From Symsagittifera roscoffensis (lineage: Eukaryota; Xenacoelomorpha; Acoela; Convolutidae), in NCBI RefSeq assembly GCF_963678635.1, contig NW_026970798.1, forward strand, positions 1 to 44,000: a stretch of 44,000 nt of DNA, given 5' to 3'. This document shows, piece after piece, positions 10,201 through 17,258 of this stretch. Numbering within the stretch: position 1 is the first letter of the stretch; every line of letters begins with the position of its first letter. The notes beneath the pieces are model-generated. The model worked only from the letters and a program-made list of their open reading frames with translations. It ran no database searches and was not told the origin of the DNA. The position numbers and the translations under genes are program-made.

Positions 10201-12494
10201 TTCAACTAATTCTAATGAAATTTCCAAACTTACATATAGTTTGGACTGCAGGAAAAAATCTTGCATTACCAGACACCTTAAGTCGAAATACACCACCTGA
10301 ATTACTTACACGAAAAACAACAGTTGAAATACCCAAAAATATAAAATTCTACCTTGCAGAAAACGAAACATCACCTCGATTAGAATGCAAATATGCAGTA
10401 AAAACTGATATTGAACAATCACAAATAAATAATTTACAACATTTCCCACTTTATTTAGATTGTCAAAATAATCATTATGAAGTTGACCTACTTGGAACAT
10501 CAACTTTTAAACCAATTCCATATTCTCAATGGATAAAAAATAACACCCAACAAAAACGAACAAAACAATACCTACCTAAAAAAGACCATTTTCCACTAAT
10601 TGAAAAAGAAGATTTAACTGATAAAATAAATTTATCAGGACCACAAACAAATGATTCAAAATACACAATAAATCAAGTTTTTGACCTTCACGACCCACTT
10701 GATACAATACCATTATCTAAATTAGAAATCGAAAACATTTTTCTCCCCCCAACAGAAACAATTACAATTTCAACACTGAAACAATATCAAAACCTTGACC
10801 CAGTAATTCGACAACTAAAATCATGGCACAAATATAAAACTAAACCTATCAAAGCAGATTCAACCATTCTAGGAAACAAAACACTCCTCCGATACTTTCG
10901 CAAGTTTAACAATACAACAATTAACGAAAATACAGACCTTTTAGAGTACAACCTTAATGAATCTACAGTTCCCTGTCTCCCTATAAGTATGATTCTTATA
11001 GCTTTTAATATTTCACATACACAAAACATTAAAGGACACTCTGGATCAGAGAAAACATATTCAAATTTTATACAAAATTTTTACTTCCCAAATGCACCAA
11101 TTTGGATAAAAGTACTATGCAATGATTGTATAGTATGTCAATTAAATAAACCTTACCCAAATCAAAAACAAATAGCACAAAAACAAGATTTTAAAGGACA
11201 AAGTTTATACTTTAATCATCGTATCTCATTTGATACTAAAGGACCAATTTCACCCTCATCAGAAGGAAACTCCTACATTATGGTAATTGTTGACGCATTT
11301 ACACATTATGTAGCACTTAACCCAGTACCACATTGTAACGCTTATTACGCATACACAACACTTTATGAACACTGGATAGCAAAATTTGGACTACCAGAAA
11401 TTTTAGTCACAGACAATGGTACAGAATTCATAAATAATGAAATAATAACACTATGTCATTTATACAACATTAAACACAAACCACGTACATCTCATGCACC
11501 TTGGACAAACGGCTTAGTCGAAGGTATGAACCGTTCACTACAAGAATATCTTAGATGTATCATCAACGGAAATGATACCAAATATACCGAATGGTCAGCA
11601 GATGTAAAATTATTTCCATTAGCATATAATTCACAAATCACGACAACTTTAGGAATGTCACCATACGAAATGGTTTTCAACCAAAAGCCACGCAAACCAA
11701 TAATGTTTACAGCAAATTCCCATAAAAACGCACAAGGTTATTGTCAACCAAATAAAGACTCAATTTGTTATAACCTACCATTACATACGCACGATGAAGA
11801 TCATTTTCATCACCCACAAATCCTTAAATTAGCCTCCGGTACACACACCGAATGGATTTTAAATAGAGATAAGAAACACAATGAAATTTACCAAAAAATA
11901 ACGAAAAAGTTATTACAAAGACAAAACATAAATGAACAAATCAATTCACGTTTTACACCAGCTTCCGATTTAAAAATTGGAACATTTGTTTTAATACCTA
12001 ATTTTAATACTCAAAAAGGAATTTCTAAAAAATTACAACCCCTCCGAAAAGGACCCTATCAAATAATTGCAAAACCCACAGATGTCACATATAAAATTAT
12101 CGACTCAAACAAAAAAGAAATCGTTCAGCATCGAAACAACCTATTACCTTATTACCCAAAAGAATACGCACTCCGCGAATTAACCCAATTATATTCTTTC
12201 ACAGGATTAAAAATTATTCAAAACGAACCACATCTGAAAAACACAGAACAAAATGATAACCCCACCGAAAATCAAAACACAAAACCAATCGCTACCAAAA
12301 ACAATACACAAAACCATAAAGAATCTCCAAAACAAAGAAAAAATAGAAAAATGACAGAACAAATAATACCCCAAGAAGAAATAGACAAATCAGAACATAG
12401 AAAGACAACAAGACTCCGAAATCAACCACGTAAAAACTACAAAATGTTCATCCCCCAATCTAAAATATTAAAGAAAGTAGAATTTAAAAAGTAA
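4272..12494 (+). CDS. gag-pol: Gag-Pol polyprotein (gag, protease, RT, RNase H, integrase), single ORF
   Basis: 2740 codons with no frameshift or stop between gag and pol. In order: a long Asn/Gln/Pro-rich N-terminal region (1-~590); a retrotransposon Gag capsid-like domain (~600-800); a CX2CX4HX4C zinc knuckle (C842, C845, H850, C855); an Arg/Asn/Ser/Tyr repetitive, probably RNA-binding stretch (~900-1070); an aspartic protease with DSGA at 1229-1232; reverse transcriptase (~1590-1790) with YLDD at 1737-1740; Ty3/Gypsy RNase H with D1886, E1929 and D1956; an integrase zinc finger (H2249/H2256, C2286, C2289); an integrase core with D2321, D2381 and E2417 (DD35E); and a GPY/F module at 2594-2596. 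The usual Gypsy Gag-Pol is about 1200-1600 residues. The excess lies in the N-terminal region, the RN-rich stretch and the protease-RT linker. All catalytic residues are present, so it looks functional. Confidence 0.96.
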   Translation: MSSTHTPGDETPDDDEIFPFIVDADTDRGQHIFCQNLLVNLFEPGISPCKTEFPDVKIKRQIIDHYLQDICNITQQYGIYSIEFTSPNHNNRTYTIQTDDLDLEFSKVFSEYIKSIQYHNSQRANSIFTNEVFALIYSYISILENELPLTNVSPTETSKHLRVRHEITLLSSYLNIIKENFTKDDVSQHTKHDLQKILAWFIIDYFTHNIDLIAQARKNFRPQNSNDDTAITEQSDYVWDPEWSHPVFIIFPQSISSQAIGTISYIRDYVRVIPLTIDATPLNYNTFLPDTQNNSLNSTVIHNENLNGTRNLTQQDIQTPSHFINEEIVHTTTTQQSISPIRPNLTTPRNTNPSQTQVTLQSTVKPSVAPKYSHMDYQTYKPMTIPSKTRKTFTRNNFADHNYNYTHPSKTNYKPQRNFNQYTKPRNWDNPTAQYNSTNFQPNPPQDRSENYPFFQQNKNKKQTSYQMDYLSSDEDFLQPDIFAPNTQEYRRQGIQKTRTNHRNFSPQSTDAQYQQPIQQPNPINIQSFQPIQQQNPMTTHSYQPSQMQNEIPLPYYLQQHEITRNQLSNFSQMPNAAESLQMTMNPYLMGGSSITSNKPLMVFTGTDPEYSVEDYLNAVTANLILNIGPEPINTPLHQNWIHRRTALIQTTLDGAAQKWFSVLPQEIKSNWKRFTQEFSKMFDSERNKQQQRVLCNEIRRLPNETIKQIAVRIETLVRKAYSLNTHDYKNTKMTEILMMTLTPQLRKIAIKKRASHPSSIREPDLDFRKLVDKLEQAEITMKLEETENLKLQYVNKIETTPTNINNIQESETDLVEKITEILNIYEKNPNFKGKPSFKKWCNYCRRYGHSISECRQKQQDSQNKPQKYKEPNKSFYQYMKKDQNLPNKNVYSNNSSGKPLPNNTSYTRNQSPYNSSYRGRSPERRNTYNSSQNHYNRPNSRNNYSRSNSNTQRFVSRSNSQSRNNYYPNNQSRNSSYNRNRNYSYNRNRSYSNNRNQNYPNNRSRNNSYNRSNYNRPNNNYQNRSRNNSQNRHPSYNNRYRNYSQSPHRNNNHYNNSNNRHRSSTPKHQRQINQVQANPETTSDPPGIDDTVTDTLQLNQINCTSSDSESDTENTLDINMIKVENDYESVIYEQPFPSHIYENQSQILQNHYTTPINSTPTTQETNEINTTNQTNKNTKTKCLNTNHIYQNIQKEQPKEKIWTIPFLLESPRNKEFQPPDLEIDFLIDSGAESNIINIPTWNEIKILHPKLTPLETSSKLATAQGSTLINYGKIQLFLLPTRTMEQSKILNKPFKQIFHITDIKYNIIGIPFISKYIPTINILNSKILIKDKYTKTKETSLTFFQRLNKQPPFFSKFYPIFNQQRKHLKPLSGNIYNFSIKQVHQYDKAQNKQKFYMSDFEFKPIHKFFKITISSIKYLKNSNSDIISLHVYNNTPYQVTLPLGLLGYCETNATISPIHEKAYRVNNILQLLDICQSTILNEELSINNIISNENRNTDYFTKTPYFKPTFNISNYTEDQQKFLTMFNFQHSQITQDEFEKLAKQLIQYSSVYATSKFDVGKISSSLHLPLKPDAVFKKQRASKVPIHLHDKVNRLLDILEQYNIISPVNKEEQPKGNTFINPVIILAKGESLKIVLDARYLNSLIDESKCNWPIEPIQVILTKINGKYFTTADMNSAYNQMPLDEQSRRLTQFVIGNQQYEFNRLFYGISIGPAAFSAFMSKIFRPLILKKNAITYLDDVFMQSQTKDEMFKVLETYHQILQNENLKAAPDKSHFFLTRVKFLGHNIERKTITPLKSRIDAIQKLQPPTNKKKIQEFLGMLNFLSKYVYKMQLYLRPFYNILRQQNNFEWNTEHQTRFEEIKKLLTEQISNTIPDPDQPFYAMCDASNFGIGAALLQSHNGTNKMNLISANSRLFTQAELRLSTLMRECTAIIYTLTEYEFLILGSKHPTVLFTDHKPIIFLFTQKSNPNHRVYRFQLILMKFPNLHIVWTAGKNLALPDTLSRNTPPELLTRKTTVEIPKNIKFYLAENETSPRLECKYAVKTDIEQSQINNLQHFPLYLDCQNNHYEVDLLGTSTFKPIPYSQWIKNNTQQKRTKQYLPKKDHFPLIEKEDLTDKINLSGPQTNDSKYTINQVFDLHDPLDTIPLSKLEIENIFLPPTETITISTLKQYQNLDPVIRQLKSWHKYKTKPIKADSTILGNKTLLRYFRKFNNTTINENTDLLEYNLNESTVPCLPISMILIAFNISHTQNIKGHSGSEKTYSNFIQNFYFPNAPIWIKVLCNDCIVCQLNKPYPNQKQIAQKQDFKGQSLYFNHRISFDTKGPISPSSEGNSYIMVIVDAFTHYVALNPVPHCNAYYAYTTLYEHWIAKFGLPEILVTDNGTEFINNEIITLCHLYNIKHKPRTSHAPWTNGLVEGMNRSLQEYLRCIINGNDTKYTEWSADVKLFPLAYNSQITTTLGMSPYEMVFNQKPRKPIMFTANSHKNAQGYCQPNKDSICYNLPLHTHDEDHFHHPQILKLASGTHTEWILNRDKKHNEIYQKITKKLLQRQNINEQINSRFTPASDLKIGTFVLIPNFNTQKGISKKLQPLRKGPYQIIAKPTDVTYKIIDSNKKEIVQHRNNLLPYYPKEYALRELTQLYSFTGLKIIQNEPHLKNTEQNDNPTENQNTKPIATKNNTQNHKESPKQRKNRKMTEQIIPQEEIDKSEHRKTTRLRNQPRKNYKMFIPQSKILKKVEFKK
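6795..6836 (+). other. Gag zinc knuckle (CX2CX4HX4C)
   Basis: Codes for C-N-Y-C, four residues, H, four residues, C within Gag-Pol. This is the standard retroviral nucleocapsid zinc knuckle for genomic RNA binding. It is followed by about 170 residues rich in Arg, Asn, Ser and Tyr, which probably extend RNA binding. Confidence 0.93.
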
Positions 12495-13321
12495 TTTTAA
12501 AATTTTATACTTCACAATCTTGAAACCTCCGTAACATTTTTCATTTCCATTTTTCAAAATAACATGCTCACAAGTACGCAATAATTCTAGTTCAAAATAG
12601 ACCAATAGGATTCATCCAATCCGCCACTTTCTCTAACTCAAACTAAGATCAATTAGACGAATAATCTAGAACTCCAGGCACATCTCTAACTATAACTTTA
12701 CAACCTCCAGGTCAAAAATAAGCAAACCACTCCAACTTGACAGCTAAAATAAATATCACCATAATACCGTACCCCTCCCTTATCTAATAACCCAAAGATC
12801 AACAATATTTCCCCAACTCAGACCACGAATACCCCCAAAACAAATTTGATAACTTAGCCTAAAGTCACAAAATGAAGATTTTAATTAGCCTAAAGTATAA
12901 AAATCTCACCATACCCCGGATCATTTGACAAACAAAAATAAAGAAAAAGACGACCTCCCAGTCACCATGAAAATTGCCCCCAACAATTTTTTACGAAACT
13001 CAACCCACTTGTCAAAAAACTAATAAATAATTCGACCACACTAGAAAATCGCCTCAAACAGCAAAAAATATTCGACAAAGAGATCATTTCTTAAATGCTT
13101 TTCTCTCAAACAGTCGCTCAAATATTTATCAATTTTAAACATTTTTTTTCAATACTTCAAGTCTTTATAATCTTTCTTTTTGATATCATCGAATCTTTTC
13201 TAATAATCATAATAATTTTTTGTAACATTTTTTAAATTTTCTACACAATAATTGAACTATTCCTCCAACTTTCCAAAACCCTTGAATATATCCACAGGTA
13301 CGATTTTAACAACTTGTCTAA
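12495..13321 (+). other. Spacer between Gag-Pol and the env region
   Basis: About 830 bp with many stops in all forward frames. It turns T-rich from about 13100. It contains one tiny hydrophobic ORF (13095-13235) and a good splice-donor match CAG|GTACGA (intron would start at 13298). Spliced messages for the downstream ORFs may have junctions here. No longer gene is visible. Confidence 0.6.
13095..13235 (+). CDS. Possible 46-aa hydrophobic ORF
   Basis: ATG-initiated frame of 46 codons. The product would be rich in Ile, Phe and Leu, with one long membrane-like stretch over its second half. T-rich DNA codes for such residues by chance, so the evidence is weak. Its neighbour ORF3 is a second small hydrophobic frame, which slightly raises interest. 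Confidence 0.15.
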   Translation: MLFSQTVAQIFINFKHFFSILQVFIIFLFDIIESFLIIIIIFCNIF

Positions 13322-13510
13322 ATGATACGAACAATTTTCAGTAGAACTGATATTTTTTTATTGTTTGTAATTTTCATAACATTTCTATCATCCCTCATTT
13401 TGACAATATGTAAATGTATAAAGAAAGCAATCATTACATTTGCCCTAGCAACAATTTTTCTAATTCTTTTTTTAGAAGAATATTATAATAAACATAAACC
13501 CTCTCACTAA
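13322..13510 (+). CDS. ORF3: 62-aa small membrane-type protein, unrecognised
   Basis: A short ORF with a strongly hydrophobic stretch over residues ~11-28, a basic Cys/Lys loop (~30-35), a second hydrophobic stretch (~37-51) and a charged C-terminus. It could be a viroporin-like or signal/anchor peptide, or the first exon of a spliced ORF4, because it ends only 5 nt before the ATG-less ORF4 frame opens. A strong 3' splice-site-like sequence (pyrimidine run and TTTAG, ending 13475) lies within it, so the region may instead be intronic. No family is recognised. Confidence 0.3.
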   Translation: MIRTIFSRTDIFLLFVIFITFLSSLILTICKCIKKAIITFALATIFLILFLEEYYNKHKPSH

Positions 13511-13515
13511 AGTAA

Positions 13516-14652
13516 CAATTTAAAAATCCATCAAAAATTGCTACCCAACAGTCACAGAATCAGTCTTCACCGACATCATCCCAAGATAATCCAACACCAC
13601 CTTCAACTACTCAAAACCCTCAAACATCTACACGAATTTCTTTTCAAGACAATCCATACACCTTTGAAGAAAGGCACGCTCGTTTATCTGAACCACTAGA
13701 ACCAGTTCAACGACAAGCATCCCTAAGTGAACCAACATATAATCTTTACCCAACACTACCACAAGAACTAAGTAGAATACGAAACCTTAGTCAAAACCAA
13801 AACACAGCAGAAATAAATAGACAAATTATACATCCTCGACGAAATAGAAATTTTCAAACTCCCCGAGTTCATTTTGATATACCTCAATCCCCAACACAAA
13901 CCACTCCAGAAAACACCACTGGTATCACACCAGAAACTCCTACACTTTTTTCACAACGAAGCACTTCAAGTCTACCTTCAGACTACTTAGGTTCAACACC
14001 AACATCTGAACAGATACGTGAAAATCCCTTTAACCCCCCAAATCTAACATCACGACTGCCATATTGGACTACAAATTCATTCACACAAGGTGAACCAAAT
14101 TTAGTCAATGACCCCATAGATATTTCTACGGATACAACAACATCCTCATCACTACCAGAAACATTATCACTACCATCAACACCATCAATAAGTCAATTTT
14201 CACCACTACCCTTTAACTTAAATTTTCCAAATAATCTCGACGCCAGATATCGAGAACAATCATCAATAAATATTCCTTTAAGATTAGATTGGAATACATT
14301 CACAGCACCTCCACCACTATTTGGACAACATCAAGAAAGTAACCGCCTTCATAACTGGGCACTTAATAGATTACAATATCGCCAAGATATTCACAACGAT
14401 ATCCGTGATCACAATATTCAAATACTCCAACAAAACAGTTTACAATTAAAATTTGAAATCACAGTTAAGTTAAATAATATTACCCAACATCCCTACCCAT
14501 TAAATCCACCTAACATAACAGCTCAATCACTACCACCACCGTTTATAACTACTGAAGTAATATACAAATACGACAGATACACTAAAAACACAATTGGTTA
14601 CATTACATTTTATAATCCATACTCAGGATTATCATACACATGTATATTCTAA
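13516..14652 (+). CDS. ORF4: 378-codon open frame with no ATG, unrecognised
   Basis: Frame 1 is open from just after the TAA at 13513 to the TAA at 14650-14652, and I find not one Met codon in it. The first ~250 residues are Ser/Thr/Pro/Gln-rich and probably disordered. The last ~120 look folded, with a charged, coiled-coil-like segment (Asn/Arg/Gln/Asp-rich) around residues 280-310. Length, codon style and a 13-nt overlap with the Env start argue that it is translated. Without an ATG it needs a spliced 5' exon (acceptor-like AG at 13551, 13557 and 13563, all leaving phase 0), a non-AUG start, or readthrough. I recognise no family. It is a good candidate for an accessory protein, or for a matrix or N-terminal Env extension. 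Confidence 0.6.
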   Translation, partial: QFKNPSKIATQQSQNQSSPTSSQDNPTPPSTTQNPQTSTRISFQDNPYTFEERHARLSEPLEPVQRQASLSEPTYNLYPTLPQELSRIRNLSQNQNTAEINRQIIHPRRNRNFQTPRVHFDIPQSPTQTTPENTTGITPETPTLFSQRSTSSLPSDYLGSTPTSEQIRENPFNPPNLTSRLPYWTTNSFTQGEPNLVNDPIDISTDTTTSSSLPETLSLPSTPSISQFSPLPFNLNFPNNLDARYREQSSINIPLRLDWNTFTAPPPLFGQHQESNRLHNWALNRLQYRQDIHNDIRDHNIQILQQNSLQLKFEITVKLNNITQHPYPLNPPNITAQSLPPPFITTEVIYKYDRYTKNTIGYITFYNPYSGLSYTCIF

Positions 14653-17258
14653 AATTATTAATTTTTCTCCAAACCCTTTTTCTAATAACCTCAAATCAAA
14701 ATATAAACCCTTCCCCTCGTACAGGACCACAAGATTTATTAGTAACACATTACGATTGCGAAGAAAATGAACAAAAAACACTACATAAATATGCAATCAA
14801 TCAGGTATCACAATGTGAAACAGAACCACAAGCTATAGAAACCACAGATATAATAGCAACACTCTATTCAAAAGCCCGAGCAACAACAGTTACAGGTTAT
14901 AAATTCACAGCAACATTTTCCGAAAAGAAAGTACATTGTTCACAAGTCTCGAACGGAAACAAAAACCGACTTGACCATGAATCATTCTACCAAAGTAATA
15001 TAGAACGTCTTTTACATCTCAATCCCGACGATTGTAAAAATGAATTACTTAGACTAAACATCACAAAAAATAAAAACTCCCAAAGAAAATTAGTTAATTT
15101 TCAAGTTTTTTCAGACTCTGTACATCAATCACAACTTGAAAGACACCAAGGACATATAAGACTAGACGAAAAATACCCGTATAACGGCGCACACGGACGA
15201 TTAACCTATGACCTACATGATAAACACTGGATACCACACATTGGTATAAATAACCCATCAAACTGCAAAGCAGACACAAAAAATAAAGGATACCAAGAAA
15301 TAATGTTTTTCGATTGGAAAATACAACTCGAAAAAATACAACTCACACGAGATTTATCTGATAATACAATGATCTATCAAGGAATCCGACTACCTTGTAA
15401 AAATGATCAAGGATATTGCGACCCTACAACGAGAACACAAGCAACAATTGTTTGGTTCCCCGAAGACACATGTACAACATTTCAAGTAGCAAAAATACAC
15501 GCTCGTATGATAAAATTTCACGAAAAATATTTCATACAATCAATTCCATATGAACAAGTCCATCCATCACGCAAACTAAGTTCCGATTTTCGAAACATAG
15601 ACAATATAGAAAATAAATTGACACGTTTTCAAATATATCAAGAAACAGAACTTGCATGTAAATACAGGAATCCACTTCACAGAACACAATACTCTGAAAT
15701 ATTAGTTGAATATGAAAAAGGATTCGACATGACCACTGGTAAAGTAAAAATCGACCCATACGCCACAGGTCATCCTCTAAACGAAGGAACATCCTATATA
15801 CCAGTTAATTTTGAAAAAAGCAACGGACAACCTGGTGGACATCTAAAACCTTATGACACCAGAAGCACACGCTTACAAGAATTATCACTAATGAATACTA
15901 CATATTTTGGTAATATCCACTATGATATTCATTTGGATATGAAACTAGACTATACAATTAGCCGCATTTTTCAAGAAATGTCACTCTCTGAATTAGAAAC
16001 ACTACATCAACTATGCGAATTAGAACGAACACAAATACTACAATCACTTGCACTAGCAGTATTAAAAATACCCTACGCAGGATACTTATTATCAGGAAAT
16101 AGATCAAATTTTTTAGACTACGAAGGAAACATCTTATGGTTTTATACTTGTACTAAAAAAGTATCACCACTATACGTTTTTGAAGATAAACGATGTTATA
16201 AAAGAATTCCTATCTTTTATAAGAATAAAGTACATTTCGTGGATACACTTTCACGAAGAACATATTTCTGGGATACCGCAGTCCCATGTGGATCAGAAAA
16301 TAGCCACAATGTAGTACAACTAAACCCTGATGAAAACAAATATTATCTTCTCACTCCATATCCCACATTAATGCAATCACTCAAAAAATTTTCACCAGAA
16401 AGCATTCGCGCTATTGCTCGAAACCCAAATATAGACTTACAATCAATAGGAATCTATTCAAAATCAGATATTCAACATCACATTAGAACACAACAATTCC
16501 AAGAATTATTAACACAAATGGACACTATACAAAGACAATCAATAGACCAAAACTTACGCAAACTTGCAGAAACCGCAGGATTTGCCGATATCTACACGCA
16601 AGACTATAGCGGATATTTTAAAGACATAAAAGATTATATATATCTAAACGGCGAAAAATACCGTCCCCAAGATATATCACCAATTAACATTTTTAGCTTT
16701 GTTACACTCAAAAATGAGATCCTAGATTTTCTAGGATGGCCCTACTACATCTTAGAAAAATTGACTATTTTATACGCAATGTTTAACTTTATTGGATTTC
16801 TTTTCTCACTCTTAAAAGGAATCTACAATACATGTGCTATACACACACAAGTAAACAGACAAGCAAGCGTAGCACGCATACTCTTTGCAGGATTTTTTGG
16901 AATTTTTTCCACATCTATAAACAAAATTCTTTTAGACGCACAAATAAAAGAATATAACACAAAAATAACAACACGACAAAATACATACGACGAAGAACAT
17001 AACAATGTCGACACACAGCCAACGGCACCACAATTACCACCCCTACCAAATAACCATCCACTATCCCTAGCCCCGCGAAATTTTAGAAATTTAGCAATCA
17101 CACATAATCCAAATTTTCGACTCACCACATCACAAAGTCCCGTCCAACATATAATGACACATCCATCACAAGATGATAATACTTATGAACAAATTATTGA
17201 ACAGCCCCATACCACCGCTTTTCAATCTCAAAATAATAATTTTTTTAGCCCACGATGA
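14640..17258 (+). CDS. env: Env: envelope glycoprotein of the giant element
   Basis: 872 codons. An N-terminal hydrophobic signal peptide (~1-18) is followed by a cysteine-rich ectodomain of about 680 residues. A membrane-spanning stretch lies at ~700-728, a second hydrophobic segment at ~745-760, and a Pro/Asn-rich tail of ~100 residues ends the protein. The ectodomain pattern (early DC, spaced cysteines, regular aromatic residues) resembles the class III, gB-like glycoproteins of chuvirus type that some invertebrate LTR elements have captured. That is from memory and untested. The tail carries PTAP at 794-797, a motif used elsewhere to recruit the ESCRT protein Tsg101. The start lies inside the last codons of ORF4 and the stop overlaps the ORF6 ATG (ATGA). 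No break is seen, so it could support cell-to-cell spread. Confidence 0.8.
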   Translation: MYILKLLIFLQTLFLITSNQNINPSPRTGPQDLLVTHYDCEENEQKTLHKYAINQVSQCETEPQAIETTDIIATLYSKARATTVTGYKFTATFSEKKVHCSQVSNGNKNRLDHESFYQSNIERLLHLNPDDCKNELLRLNITKNKNSQRKLVNFQVFSDSVHQSQLERHQGHIRLDEKYPYNGAHGRLTYDLHDKHWIPHIGINNPSNCKADTKNKGYQEIMFFDWKIQLEKIQLTRDLSDNTMIYQGIRLPCKNDQGYCDPTTRTQATIVWFPEDTCTTFQVAKIHARMIKFHEKYFIQSIPYEQVHPSRKLSSDFRNIDNIENKLTRFQIYQETELACKYRNPLHRTQYSEILVEYEKGFDMTTGKVKIDPYATGHPLNEGTSYIPVNFEKSNGQPGGHLKPYDTRSTRLQELSLMNTTYFGNIHYDIHLDMKLDYTISRIFQEMSLSELETLHQLCELERTQILQSLALAVLKIPYAGYLLSGNRSNFLDYEGNILWFYTCTKKVSPLYVFEDKRCYKRIPIFYKNKVHFVDTLSRRTYFWDTAVPCGSENSHNVVQLNPDENKYYLLTPYPTLMQSLKKFSPESIRAIARNPNIDLQSIGIYSKSDIQHHIRTQQFQELLTQMDTIQRQSIDQNLRKLAETAGFADIYTQDYSGYFKDIKDYIYLNGEKYRPQDISPINIFSFVTLKNEILDFLGWPYYILEKLTILYAMFNFIGFLFSLLKGIYNTCAIHTQVNRQASVARILFAGFFGIFSTSINKILLDAQIKEYNTKITTRQNTYDEEHNNVDTQPTAPQLPPLPNNHPLSLAPRNFRNLAITHNPNFRLTTSQSPVQHIMTHPSQDDNTYEQIIEQPHTTAFQSQNNNFFSPR

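Noticed and set aside
13298-13475. Intron from CAG|GTACGA (13298) to TTTAG (13475) feeding ORF4
   Set aside because: Both sites look good, but after this acceptor the ORF4 frame meets the TAA at 13513, so it cannot by itself supply a start for ORF4.
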